This document shows, one piece after another, positions 22,184-37,100 of a DNA stretch of 64,000 bases. Each line of letters opens with the position of its first letter. The first letter of the stretch is position 1. Below the pieces are notes generated by a model that was not told where the DNA came from, did not search any database, and saw only the letters and a list, made by a program, of their open reading frames with translations. A program made the translations under genes and the position numbers. Source of the DNA: Membranipora membranacea (lineage: Eukaryota; Bryozoa; Gymnolaemata; Cheilostomatida; Membraniporidae); the NCBI GenBank assembly GCA_914767715.1, contig OU612068.1, forward strand, positions 19,904,001-19,968,000. Reading direction: 5' to 3'.

Positions 22184-25100
22184 ATGAGCTTCAAAAGTAT
22201 TGCAGCCTTTGGTGTAGCATTAGCATGCATTTATTATTTCATGCTACAGTATTTAGGAATGAATAGCACAGAAATGCTTGGCTATATTTCTAGCAATGGA
22301 TTGAATTTGGTTGGACTTGGACAGATGTTAAAGTATTCAACAGCAGACAAGCTCTTTACCAAATCTGAATTGGCAGACTTCAAGTTTAAGTATCTAGCTA
22401 TAGTTGGTGAAATATTTGATGTTACATCTGGGGAACGACATTATGGTGAAGAAGGCCACTACAACTTTTTCACTGGTGGGTAATACAAACAATAGTAATA
22501 CAAATAGATAAAGAAGATATGATAATTAATTAGCCTACCTACTTACTTTACTACTAACTCTACTCAATGAACTCCCTCTCATTGCTCTACTAAGGCTACT
22601 CTACTGTCTGTACTTGAAAGGAATATACTAGGTAGATGCCAGTATGATATAAATAAGTATTATTGATGCAGTTGAGTTGAAATTGAATAAGAATAACTGA
22701 TAATCATGTCTGATATACTAATTACATGAGCCAATGTGTTGGCTCTGAATGGTGGGGAGAAGAAGAGTAAATGTCATGCTATATGTTATTTTCAGGATTT
22801 AAACCAACAAATCTATAAGCAGGCGCTCTACCAATTGAGCTATCATCAGGAATGTGATTATTAAGCAGATCAAAGCCAGCCCAAAAAGTACATTGTCAAA
22901 AGTAAGGCAATGCCAAGGACGAATGTACCATATGTCATATGACCTGGCATTGGCTCTTCTTCTCCCCACACACCAATCAGAGCCAACACCTTAGCTTATA
23001 TACTATGGGCCATGATGACACACTGGTATTCTCTAAAGACTTCATTACCAAAGCCAATGCAGAAGTTGAGGGATTTCCATGTGTTGTTGTTGCTTTACCA
23101 GATTTTAATCACTACCTTGTACCTGCTATGCACTTCTAACTCACCTCCTGCTAATTACATATACATTAAACCTAGCACAACGCAAATTCTATTGATACTT
23201 ACAGAGCTAGGCCAACTCCCAAAAAACTGGATCAGTTCGGTCCATATAGGTAGAATAGAAACACTTTCAATACATAATTTCAGGACTTGATGGCACGAGA
23301 GCCTTTGTCAGTGGCATTTTTACAGAAGAAGGTCTGATTGATGACATCATCGGGCTACCTCCTAGCGAAATACATTCTATTGAAGATTGGAGATTAATGT
23401 ACCATAAAAGCTACAAATATGTTGGTAAGTTATATTGTATCCCACCTCAACCTTCTTAGTGGACCATAAATCACATTTCTGATGGTTACTGGTATCAGAA
23501 CAGTGGCATATTTCTAATTTATTGTGTAACAGATAAAGAAGTTACTTTTCGAAATAAACTCCTTCGGATTTTATCTCATTGCAGAAAATTTAATAAATAA
23601 ATTGCTTTTTGAAATGAAACCACATCCTGTGGTCCAACTTCCCAAGTACCCGTAAATTGGATTGATCATATTTGGTGTCCGGAGCAAGTTGAATTTCTAT
23701 CGCTATTCTAGTTAATCTAATTCTGATTGCATATATGAATGACCCCATCACAAAGTACTTTTATTTATTGTGTTATGATGCACCTGATAGGGTGTGATGC
23801 ATCAATTTAAGTTTATATAAATTGGGAGTATTAATAGTAGAGAGTATTATATGAGTCAAATAATATGTACACTATATTAGAATTACGTGATATATGAACC
23901 ATCATGTTATAAAAAATAGTGTAGGAAGTTACAAGAGGCATGGTATGAGGTATGAGCCAATTTTCCAGAAGAAATAGGTGCCCCAATGAATTGCCCCGAG
24001 CCAACAAACAAGACTAAATAATTTTGGACATATGTCCCTTGAAGTGTCCACTTAAATCAATCCTGTATTCTTCATCGGTTTTTGCCACAAACATACCAAC
24101 ATATGCGACTGATTTTCCCTGCAGACCAAACCTCACCAGAACAAATTGCCCGATCTCTGAATCAGATCCTCAACTTCTGACTCCATAACTGAATCGTTAT
24201 CGGACTCAACAAACCTAGTTGCCAAATTGTCCTCTTTCTTCTTTTTTATCTATCCTCTTATTCATTCTCAATTGTTGCCTTTTCTGTTGAGGTAGAGCTT
24301 TTAGCATTTTTGCCTGTTTGATGTCCACTTTTCTGGGTTCCTTTGATAATGGGCAGATTTCTTGAGGAGTGACCACGCTGTCACAAGCTGCTCGGGCACA
24401 GGAGAGATGGCACCAATACCGGCTTGATGCTGAGAAGTATCATTGCTGGTGCTGCCTCGTGGTTTGGGAGTGACCAAGGTTGTGCTGGCGATAGGCTCGC
24501 TAGCGATGTCTTTGTATGGCCTATTCATACATATTTTATTTTAAACAAATTCTCAACAGTCTTCAATTGGATGAATGTAAATAGCAGCTACTCCAGCGTG
24601 ATGATTGTCTGGTTTTTTTCCCCCCGAGATCAAATTGTTGAATGTCGTAAGCGCTCTTTTTAGATGACCTTTTTTTACGAGATCTTTTCTTTGTTTTTGA
24701 CAAAGGGATGAAATTCCTTTCTCTGATTTAGATTGTGCAGTCAAACGGATCTTCACCCTTAGGGCCGTTGTCATAGGCGTCAGTGATTCGGCAATGGTCA
24801 AATCCATGTTTGACAATGAGTCTTTGAGCTGGATCCTGGAAGTGGTGGTAGAGCCCAGATATCCATCTAGCTCCGTGCTCCCCCAGGGTTACAGACGATT
24901 TTATTAGCTCTGCCAGGGCCTCGTTATTTCTCTCACTCTCTAACTCCAGCCGCGTCACTTCCTGAGTGTACCATTCCTGGAATCGTTTCTGTAGATAATT
25001 CTTGGCCGGGTTGTTTACACTTATATCGAGCGGTTGCAGGTGGTCGGTCATGTTTTTCGGCACCATGACCAGCATAGCATTGAGCTCCACAAGCTTCTGC

Positions 25101-28100
25101 TGTATCGAGTCGATGGTGTGAGCTTTAAAAGCATCATAAATAAGCACCGCTGGCATATCTGGTTTGTTATGTAACTCCCTCTGTTTTGTGATGTATGGCT
25201 TTAAGATCTCATCTACATACAGAGCCATGGTTTCCTCATTCGACCAGTGTGATGGGTTCTGTGTGATACAGAATCCATCTGGAAATTTGTGTGTTGGTTG
25301 TGATTTCACAGTTTTCCCAGGATAAATTAGCTGCAGAGGGAGGACGTCACCTGTATAATAAAACTTACAAACTTGCATTCATGGGCGAGACAGCAACAAT
25401 CTTAAGCACTAGCAAAACTTAAGTCTCAACATGGGTTTGGGGTTCATGTTAAACCACTCTGTTCGGAATCAGTGATACCACTCCCTGTAAGGCTTATGAA
25501 TACAAGGCTATGCTATCTGAGCTTTCTCAATACTACAATATAATATAATATAATATTGCTATCAATGACAACCATATAAACTTAGTTCTCAACATGGGTT
25601 TGGGGTTCGTGTTAAACTACTTGGTTCATCAAATTTATGTATTCAGTGTATGGCTAACATTTTGCAGCTTTCAACAGGTTCCACATGGTAATCACTTGCT
25701 TGAAATAAATGTCCGCATGAGTTTTGATTTGCTAATAGGGACGGATCATTTCCACAATATTTGATGAGCAACTGACATCATTTTGAAAGGAAAACTGTAA
25801 CTAATGCTGGTTGAGTGAATATACGACACGGTCGCCTAAATATACAGAGTACGGAGAAAGGAGCAGGGTTTATTGTAAACCCCAACTGATGATGATGAAG
25901 AGTTTGCAGATCATGTATTTTCTCTATATGTCCCTGAGGCAAACTCTGATGAGCAGCAGTTTTGATCAATTATACTCATCTTTACACTTTTCAGACATTC
26001 AGATGAGCAGCTGCGTTGAAAATAAATGACTGACCCCCTCATTGCTGACCCTCTCGTTGATGCCCCTCTCGCTGCTGACTGTCCTGCCGCTGCCCCTCTA
26101 CCACGTGGTCTTCTTCTCCCTCTTCTGGCACCTCGCACTGGCTCTGGCTCTTTGCTTATGTAGTGTGGTTTGGCTCCTACGAGGGTGCCTCGCCGTTTCT
26201 CTGCAAGTTTTTGCTCAAGTTGATTGAGGCTTTCGTAACTATCTCCTTTACTTGCCAGGGTTGGTGGGATAGGGTCTGTTGATGCAGTAGGACTCCAGAG
26301 GTGCCTTGTAGGATCATCAAGTAGGTCATCGAGGGCACAGAACAGCTCCTGGATATAACCTAAAAATCACAATATCTGTCAATATATGATGTGATAAAAA
26401 TATCAACAACAAAAACGCAATTATCATTTTGTTCACATCATTGATTCAAGGTGTTTTACAGACAACACATACTGCATGCACAATATGAAGCTTATATTTT
26501 TTGTCATCTATACTTTAAAATAATTGCATTAGTTGCAGTACACAATAAAAAGTATCCTTACCATATGTTGGGTCCTCCCTAATATAGCTAACTGTCGGTG
26601 TCAGTCCAGTAGCCTTACTCCGATGAACTCTCCTTCCTTCTGTTCCTTCCTTGGTGACCTTCACAGACCTCTGGCAGTTTTCATTGTGATGAAGGACTGT
26701 GATCTGCACACTATAAAGTATTACCTTGTCATTAATATTTCGGATATTGTAAAATATGATAACATTTCTCAGAATTTGAGAAACTTTCTGACATAAAGAT
26801 TTTTCTTGATTGTTTGAAAGAAATAAATAATATTTCTAGAGATCTGTTACATTGTGTGGGAATACCATTTATTATTGACAAATTAGTTGTGATTCTACAA
26901 CAAGGCTCAAACAAGTACTCGTATAAACATATACCTATATACAACACACACAACCATAATTATTGCAAAGATGGTGTACATACCGTGATAACATCGAAGA
27001 GTACCCGTAGCTTTCCATTTTCGGAGCATTCCGGTTCAGGGCAGCATGGAATGACTCCAACTGACTAGTGCTATGATCTGAAGCGCGGCCAACTGCTTGC
27101 AGGAAGCCTTTTTCCTTACAAATCTTCATCGTTTCAAGATGAAGAGGCCCATCTGGCAAAAGATTGAACACCATAAATAATGGAGCAACTGTTTTCAATT
27201 TACATGCTACACGATGTTAATATAACCATGAGCTAGGCATACATATTTTGAGTAATAATGCAGCATGTCATTGTTTGTGCATTGCCTCTCGTGAGCAGAT
27301 GGTAAATAAGAGAATGGGTGAAGGTCCATTATGACCAAGCAAACGATACAGAGGTTTGATATTTTTCGCTTCATAGTAAATCATCAATGAAATGTCAAAA
27401 TCAAGTACTTGTTTTCTTCAATTAGTACAAATTTCAATTGTGAAGAAAAAATCTCTTCCTTTCCCATAGTTTATGCTCTACTAACCTGGAATCAGCCAGT
27501 CCCGCTCCCACTCCACTCCTTCCTCGTCCACCTTGTTCTCCAAATGATTGTGTAAACATTTGGGGAACTCTTCGCTTTCATGCTCATGAATGTCACATAT
27601 GTGGTTCATGGATGAGAGCCACATCTCCTCTCGCTGTTTGGACTTTGGCTCAGTGTGCTCGATGGTGTGGTACAGATGATTGGAGAGAGCTGGAGCCCAT
27701 CGGCCAATCTGCATGTTCCCAGCCTTGGAGTGCGCCAACTTGGTAACTTTCTTTGTCAATCCTGAATACAATTGAGGGTACTTTTATGATAATATAAACA
27801 TGGTAAACAAGGTCGCAGCTCAATGTGAAATAGTACGCTAATTATCAAAGCATTTGGCATTATCAAAATAAAACATCTGTCCACTTGACATAGTAATGCT
27901 GCTCCACAGAAACCCGCTCTCTGATTGGCTAACCTTGCGGCTGCTCCAAAATTCATAATACTGTGTACAAAACACGGTAGCCTTTGAGTCACACTTATCA
28001 GATGGCATAATATGAACTGGCAAAGTAGGGCTGGCTATAGACGATTGGGGAAAAGTAAGCCCAATCCAATTAACTTTTAAAGTTCAGTTTGTGGCAAGTT

Positions 28101-31100
28101 GAAAGTAATTGAAGGGACATGATAACTTTGATCATGTTGCACCAATTTTCCACCGTTATCAACATCAGCTACATACCTTTGGTCAAGTGCCATCCGTCAA
28201 AAGAGTGGGTTACCTCACTCCACTCCTCACGCATGTATTTTTAACACTGACATGTCGATCTGTTGTCAAGGATTTGACAGTAACGTTATTACTTTCCAGT
28301 TCTGCTCTGCATTTCTTTAATCATCATGATCATGTTGTTTTGTTTCAAACAGAAAGTTTTCACTCAGGATTACACATGGCAATAAACTACTTCAGACAAT
28401 TTGATAGATGCTCACTGATCTCAGACTGAATGAGGTGTGAAACAATCATCAACAGCAGTAATAAAAAATATAACAATATTAATATTATTTATTTATTTCA
28501 ATACTAACCGACTCCTGGATGAGTACATCTTGATCTATTTCAACCTCATCAGACTGAGAAACTGATGTGTTCTGGGTTTTCCTATTGAAATACTTAAATA
28601 GAGCCATGGTGGTGGCTAGGTAGTTGCAATTAGAGATAATCTGAGATGAGGTGACAGCAAAAGAACTGAATTTGAAAAATGTCTGAAAAATAGATAGCAA
28701 TTCTATGTCTACAACAAGATGTAACGCATTATCTTTAAGCTTTTGGTGACATTCTGTGTGCAGTGTTTATAATGCAACTACAACAGCGACTCAATTTAAT
28801 CCCAATAAGAGAAGATAACTTCTAACTTTTTTTAAGGATTTTTTATATTTTTCTTCCTTTTTGGATCAATTTTTTGGTGGAATAAATTATTAGCGATTTT
28901 CTAGGTCGCCAAAATCGCGAAATTTAATTCCCACCAAACATTTCTTCCTGTAGGGTACGGAGCACAATTCAAGTAGTGGATTTTTTTTACCTTTCACCAA
29001 TTATTGAAATTGGAAAACTAGTTGTGATTCAAAAACGTTTTTACGTGGGCAGATTCAGCAAAACTTACATCAAGAAAAAACAGAATCAGAGTTTTGGTAC
29101 TTGAACAGCCAACTAAGTCAGGTGAAAACGCCATATTATTATTGTTTATCTGCCAAACAGTCATAAATATTCTATAAAAAATTCCCTGAACCATAACTGG
29201 TTTAACGATTCCCTATCGTTAGACTTTCAGCTTAGGGGATTTATGACTTGGGATTTTACTGACGTAACTCACACTATTGTCGATCAATATATAACTTTAT
29301 TGATGAGCTTTTACTGAGATTACAGCCGTGAAATCTATAAAAGATTTACACAAACAATGACTATATGACTATGTAATATAAACGCATAACACAGTTCTCA
29401 AAAAGTCAACTTTATACTCTTACTTACAGCTTTTAAAATAAAGTATTTTTTTCCAAAATTTACAATAATAAGGTGTCAGATTAAGCCTTTACACAATTCA
29501 AGGTATATATAATATAATTAATCCTTGAATGAGGAATGCATGTTGTAATAAAATGATAAGGTTAATATTCATACCTTTTGCCTTTTTCCTCTAAACTGCC
29601 TTTGCATATAATATCTTGATCTAACTGAGTTCATAATAAAGTGAACTGCCTTCTTTCACATGTAAAATTACACTGAACCAGGATAAGTTTTGCCAGATAT
29701 ACAGGGAACACACCAACACAAAGACCAGGGCGGGCCCAAATCCCCCCAGACCAATCACGGACAGCCAACGCCCCATAAAGATGTTGGGAGGTGGCCAGAA
29801 GCTGCAACAAATACACTCCTCGACACAATACTGCACCCTGTATCCCCTGTTTGAAGAGTAAATTACTCTATTGTCCCCTGAAATTGGACTGAACCTAATC
29901 CTGCAGATGAGAGCAGTGACAACTTGTTTGGAGTTGAAACGAGTCTCCAGCATAAGCTGGTGAAACAAAGAACTTTTAATTAGAATATATAATAGATGGG
30001 TTTGTTACATAATGAATTTTAGTTTGTTTTTGTAAAGCTGATGAGTATCTTTACAACTGGTTTCTTTTGTTATCCTAGCAGTTCTTCTCCGGGCTTTCTG
30101 GTTCAGATCACATGACTTTTCAGTCTGTGCCACTCTCATATAGTCAGTTTATTCTGGCAAACCTATCAAAGTTATCACAAGATATACCAATCTGGCCCTC
30201 ATTGAAAAATATTGTTGCTGGTGACACTGCCACTGGCAGTGTGGTTGTGCAGCAGAAGTTCAATTTTTCGAACCAGATGCCAAATGATGTGGCGAAAGCT
30301 CTTGTTAGCGTTTTGAGTACACATTTAGCAAGGGGCTCTCGACTGCTCAGCCTATCAAAAACTGGCATTATAGCGCTACAAACAAAGGATGATAGTCAAT
30401 GTTTGTTAGCTTCCAGATATATTCGAGTCACCTACGTGGGCTTTGCTTTATTGGCAGCTTTCTGCTTAGACTCAAGGACTACTTCTTTGGTCGCAATATC
30501 AATAGATTTCAGATGGTCGCTGTAGGTTGAAACAGGTGACTGAAGATCCATATATGCAGCAAAAGTTTATCCAGCAGTAGCATGACCCCCGATGGAGTCT
30601 ACTACCGCTTTTCCCAAGTCTGATGGTTTGCATTTGTCAGTAGGAGCTACAGAAGAGTTTTCTTTGTTAGAGTCTATGAGTTTTTTTGTACTGGAACTAT
30701 TAGCTGTTTTAGAAGACTGTAGGGCTCTTTTATTAGATGGCTTGCCTCTTGGTGGTTTCTGCTGATGAATGATTTTTGCGTTTAAGGTTACATATTTACA
30801 TACCCAAAAATATGAAAACTAACAAACAAAATGAAATATAGAGACATGGCATAGACATAGAGATATTACCTCTCAACGCAAGCCCCTTGCAGGCATATAA
30901 ATGCCCCGTAGATGCATACCCTTGCCGTATCAAAAGGGGCTAAAGAAGGAAAAAAAAGAATCACAGCGGATACTTTTTAAAAATCTCATTCAGCATTCAT
31001 TCAATCTTCCCCCGACACTGCCTTCACTTATAAACATAAACAGTTCTTGTGTCTTTACAGGGCCGCATAATCTGATGCACGTCTCCTTCATATACTGTTT

Positions 31101-34100
31101 TACAAGTCTCCACGCATTTTCGATGTGATTGGTGTCATCATTTTCAAAGACTGTGCTGTTATCATTTCATCTACAACAGAGGTTATTGATACATAGGCCT
31201 ATAGAGTGAACAGAAATGCTACTGCCCGACTGATCGGTTGACTAAACTTACTACTTTTAACTTTACCACAGGGCACCACATGCACAGTGACAGCAGTATA
31301 AATCAAAAAAAGGAAATAAATGTGGTAGAAAACTACCCCTAGTAGCAAACTTGAGTGCAAGGTTAAGGTAATAAAATTCCTCCTGTTGCTGAAAAGGGAC
31401 TGATATAATATAGGCTTAGTATAGGCAAAGAAAAAATTTAAAGATGGTGTGACTTTTTGATTGTTGTGTGTGTGACTGTGAGTGACTGGGTGATGGAGGA
31501 GTTACTAAAACTTTTAGCTTCTACCAAATGAATATCATTCATTTCTAAATCTTATTGATGTTTCTGTGGCCTCTTTAACCACTTTTTACACTTTCACTTA
31601 CCTTTGAACAGAGTTGCAACTTCTTCTGCACATGTAGAATCACCTAAAGTTGATCTCAAAATAACCTCCAATTCTTCCAATTTCCCACACGCCGATTGCA
31701 GATGACAAATTGAAGGAAGGTTGTATGAAGGTCATTGTCTGAAATCATAGATACAAGCAGTATGATAATGTTAATACTTTTTGAGTTATATTTACCTGTA
31801 GATGTTTATGGTCCTATATCCGGTTTCTGAGGTCAAGGGGAAGAAAAGATTGTTTCCTGGTTATGTGTAAGCATCTTCAGCTCATAAACTTGTCATCAAT
31901 CAGATTGGTTAGGTTCCCATCCAGCAACTTGACATGAGATGGGGCCTTATCACTCTGAATAGCACAGGATCTACCCCCTTTTCACTAGCACTATAAGCAT
32001 ACATTGATCCTAGCCCTTTACACTTCGTGTGTTGTGCACCACTACCCCTTATTTAAAGATTTCACTGTGCAGCTCCAACTCTCCAAAACACCCCCTTAAA
32101 CGTGTTTTTAGGCTGAGCATGGTGGGTAGATTTTGGTGAGTCCCCCCTGGGGGTTAAGGGAGGTACCTTGAAGTTTTGCACATATTGTTTAGGATGCAAC
32201 ATGCAGTGATGAAACGTGGAGAAATTTTGTCTCCACATCCATCCTCTTCTCTAGCATTCCCATCTAGATTTGAGTCGACCAAACTCAATTTCTACACACA
32301 TTCGAGCACTTGAAAGGTAGGCATTGAAGCTGTCATTCTTCGGTTGAAGGTTTCTTCCTGTAAAACCCTTCATAACTCTTTCAAAGAGAGGGTATGCAGG
32401 ATCACCCAGGATGTGTAAGAGTATGATGGTACCATTTATCAGCCTGTCATGTTTTGGAAAATCTGTTTGGATTAATGTTGATAGTGGTGATTGGTAAAAC
32501 ACTGTTGCATCTTGTGCAGAACCTGCAATGTTGGCATAAATGTTCCTAGATTTCATCCTACAGTCAACAACAGCTTGAAAAATGATTGAGGGATATCCTT
32601 TCCAGCATAGAAAGTCTGCTTTACCATCAAGTGGTGGATTGATAGGTATAATTACGAGTCATATCAATGGCTCCTATGGCTTGCGGATACTTAAATTTTC
32701 TCTCTGCGAGTTTGGCTAGATTCTTGGCATCTTCATCAGTATACCATATGATAAATAATATTTCTTCTTGCATATGGATTTTAATATAATTGCAGGTTCT
32801 TTTATGAATATTGAAAGCTCCCTGAGCCTAGTGTTGGCAGGACCTTATACTTTTTTTTTAATGACTGGAGTCAGCTGGTTGATATTTTTTTACCAGTAGT
32901 TCTGCCATGTAACAACTCCGAAGTATCATTTGGTTTTCAGCCTGTGTAAGGTAAGCCCAAAGCTGTAGATTAATAGATAAGTAGGCCTACGTTTGTATCC
33001 TTTTATGTGTCTCCTCAGTTCAGTTTCTAAACACTAGCTCCCTATCTTTCGACTCTCCCTTTCTCTATCCAATTATCAAGGTCTCCAAACACCGGCTACA
33101 CCCACAATCCCCTGCACTCAGGTTCTTAGCCAATCGCATCGTTTGTTTCATCTTCTATTCTAGCCAGTCAATTGTTTTTAGTTCACAACTATTCGCATCT
33201 CCTTTTCTTCTTTGTTTTTTTTTCCATTTTCTTCTTTTTTTGGATAACATAACTGAAAGTCCTCATATAATCCTTCCTGAGCCTACTACGGTGGATTTGT
33301 CAGATAACTTCCTGACTGTCCTGCAAATGAACCTTTTTGCCGGACTGATGATCTCTGTTTAGTGTTTAAAGAATTGGCCTGTGGACTGAATAGAGCGGTG
33401 AAGTTATGGGGTACATGGGCTGTACTTGGAACTTTTGCTTGAAGTTCTGTCGGATTCAAGCCAGCAATTGATGGTGAAGGGAACTGTTGGTCATACAATT
33501 GCCTACCCTGATCAGGGGAGTCGTCTGACCAGTCTGAATCTCTGTCAGGAGCTGCCTTAGGAGGTTGTCCAGCTAGTTTATACGATATACTAGCATAACT
33601 CGCAGAAGGTACCAATGCGGGAATGGGAGCTGGTACTGATGGTCTAATGGTGTTACTATTGGTTGATCAATAAGCCCCAGGTTATAAAACAATCTCATCA
33701 ATTTTCTATCTCTGTTTATTGCCACATGTTAGATTGCATCATAAACACAGTCTATTGGTTTAAATGGCTATCAGACTTTTGTAACAATGTTTGTTACATA
33801 ACCTGGTGCCTGTCGAAGTTGGAGTTAGAGGATTGGTGTTTTCCTTCGGCCTAGATGTAGGCTTCCCGTTTTTTTTTTAACAGCTATTCGAGAGCTGGTC
33901 TACAACAGCTGCAAGTATCGATTCTTCTGTTATGCTAAGGTTGTTCTTGTGGTAGATTTCAGCCTGTTTCTTCAGCTTTGCCTTTTTTTGCAGTGAGTTG
34001 ACAATATTTTGCAGCTCTCCTCTTACTCGTGTCTAGAATGAAAATTATTACAATATTTTAAACTTAGCAAACTGGGGACACTGTTAATATTATTGTGATG

Positions 34101-37100
34101 TTTTTATGTGAAACTATGCGTAGGCAGTAATAATATATAGATAGATATCTTCATCATCATAATCAGCTATCAAAGGTTCACCTTGATCATCATCTGAGTC
34201 AAATCCTGAGTAGACTGGGGAGAGACGATCAATTGGTTTTATGGGTGACACTGACGGACTAAGAGGGGGCAAGAGTTTTGAAGACATTGCCACACTGGTG
34301 GTGGTGGTTGTGGGCCTTGTCATAACTGGATATGACTGGACAAGACTGGACATCGGGGTTTGTAGGGTTTGTAGGTTTCTCCTTCACAATTCTGAAGGGT
34401 AATGATATTGGTGTGATATTTCTAGGTGTAGGTATCTCTTGTCTGATTACCTTGACAGGTAAAGGTGCTGTTGTTGTCGATATGTCTGCTGGTGCAGTTA
34501 TTGTCGATGGCTGTGCCTTTCGCCTGGTAGGTTGAGGCAGCTTGGGACTGGATGACAATTGTTCTTTGACTGGTATCTTAGGAGTCTGCGTAGGTAGCTG
34601 CAGCTTCAGAGGGTTCAACAAAGAGACACAAGTTGGGTATGATGGAAAACTGCTTGCTAGAATAGCTGTTGGTGCCAACTTCTTCTCCAAAAGCTGCTCT
34701 GTTACCACCTGCAGAAATAGAAAAAATTGATATTAATACATTACATAAAACACAATGACAAACACGGTCAATGGCCAGCAACACATAGGATAATGGTTAT
34801 TGTATAGGACTTATAATCTTTGGTATAGGCTATGATATCTGGCATTCAGCTTGGGATCCTTCATCAGGGTTCTCAACCAAACTGTAAGTGAAATCCGAGT
34901 AGTGTTTTCTGTGGCTCGTCACGCGCCTTAGGCGCGTCATCGGCGCGTAGCGCCGGCGGGGAGGGTCTGGGAGGACGCAGGGCCCTCCCAGCAGGGGGGT
35001 GTGGGGGAACCCCCCCACGAAAAATTTTGTAAAATAAGCTGTGTAAATGGTATGTTTTAGGGCAACTTACAAATATTTTCTTCAAATTTTAGTACCAAAT
35101 TAAATCCTAATGCCAATGCCGCCAGAGCAAATACAGTTGCTTTGGGGCAAAAACAAGCCGATTCGAGGGGGTATTCAAGGCAATGTGGTTTTCATAGATT
35201 AGCTGCTTTTTATTGAGGTAGACCTAAATAATTTAATTAAGTGGTTATTTTGACAGCAAAGAAACGAAAGAAGTGAAAGCGACTAGACGAGTAATATTAT
35301 GCAACTGAATAAATTTAACCCCTGCACTGTGATCGTCTCATGTAGCAAGAAGTAGGTAGGATGTTCACTACTGTGATTTGTGTGCGTCATTGTAGGCTTT
35401 GGTCGACTGCTTGCATCTTTTGATTACAGACTTGGGCAGATCTGCTTCGTGAATTGGCGACAGTTTGTTCACTTTGATAGAGAGAATCGAGTTAATACTG
35501 TCCAAATTCAGGCGATTCCGTGCCTCAGTGTGGACTGCTTTGAGCAGACTGAACAGGCGTTCAGTGGCACTGTTAGAATTGGGTGTTGAGAGGAGGTATG
35601 GGAGTAGGCTAGTAAGGAGGGGTTTATCTGTGCATGCGATAGCAAAGAACTCATCTGTTGGGAGTTGTGTGACCTCATCTCGATACCGCGTGCAGATTAG
35701 CACTCTCACTTCATCCTTCAGCTGTGCTGCATCGAGCTTCTCTATTATAACATCTCTGGCGACATATTCTAGCAGTCGCATGACTGAAAGTGGGAGAGAG
35801 TGTCATTTTCATTAGTTAATTTGCCTCAAAGGAATGGTAATAAAGCAAACCTAAGTGATACATCATAACTATCGTATTTGAAGGTTGTAAAGACTACCGA
35901 CCACCTGACCTAAAACTTTTGCTAATAATGCCCAAAATTTTAATACACAATAACAGTAATCGAACAGTAAGAAGCCGACTCACAATCAGACACTGATGTC
36001 TTTGACAGAGTTGGAGGGTAGAGACGTGAGAACAACAGCATCTGCTTGAATGGGAGAGTCTTGATCATCTTCTCCACAAACTTCTGTATCCAGTCTGTGC
36101 AGGACTGGATAATAGCAGCGATGGTGTCTGGAGATTGATCGTCTCCGAGGCCCGCTATGGCAATTCTACACTTCTCACCAATGTCCCTGTCATTAGGGGG
36201 CAGGAAGGCCACATCTTCGTCCATGACCTTAGTCTCTAACACCTGGATCACGTCTTCCGGCGCCATGACTCTGCCAAGTAGTTTGCGCATGAGGCTCTCT
36301 GTTGTGCTGTGTGCACAATCGATTATGTGCTTCTCACTCTGTGAAACAATAACAGAAATAACAACGTGAGTGTGAGATAAAAAAACCTTCGTTCGCATAA
36401 AATATTGAGGCGGGTACGGGTCAGATGTTTTAATTTCTCCATTTTTGGTCAGATTGTCGCAATAATATTAATGGCTGTGTTGGGGAAAGTACCAAATCCC
36501 CCCCACACCGAGAGAACTCTGCAGCTTTGTCAAATCATTGAACAAGTAAATTGAATTGCCCATACCTGAAACACTTTGTTGTATGCGTCAATGGCCGGCA
36601 GCACATCTTCAAGAAAGAGGAGAATAGGCAGAGTCTGTACATCTGACAGGGTTTCCAGGATAGCCTTCACCTTTCCCTTGTTCCGATCTGGGTGATCACG
36701 GAAGTAGCCCAAAAACGGCTGGTAGTGGTTGATGAGCCGTGTGATGCATGGCCTCATGGAGAGCCATCGTGTTGGGCAATGCTTGATGATCGCCGAGTAT
36801 TCAAGATCATCATGGAACGAGAAGTAGGTTTTAAACTCCTCCACTCTCTTCGAGCTGCAACAAACATCATTGTGAGCGATCAATTACTAGCTAGGTTGGC
36901 TAGGTTGGTAGATTTTGACTGTGATTACTGTGACAGGTAGGCTACTGAGTTGGGTACAGTATTAAGAGTTATCTGCTCTCTTTGTGGGAGTGGGTAACTC
37001 CGTTCAAAAACGTTAGCATAATCTATGATTGAAACATACAGTTACTGACTAAACTCTGTATTATAATGGGGTACAATAAACTTTGTCTGCACTCTAATGC

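Noticed and set aside
22795-22845. A tRNA gene on the minus strand
   Set aside because: The A box is excellent and the B box fair, but the anticodon and acceptor stems do not pair by eye and the unit lies within inverted repeats. It is better called a tRNA-derived element.
30112-30525. A 137-codon plus-strand open frame
   Set aside because: It is the complement of a decayed Mutator-like transposase; the minus strand matches the better copy at 48575-49480.
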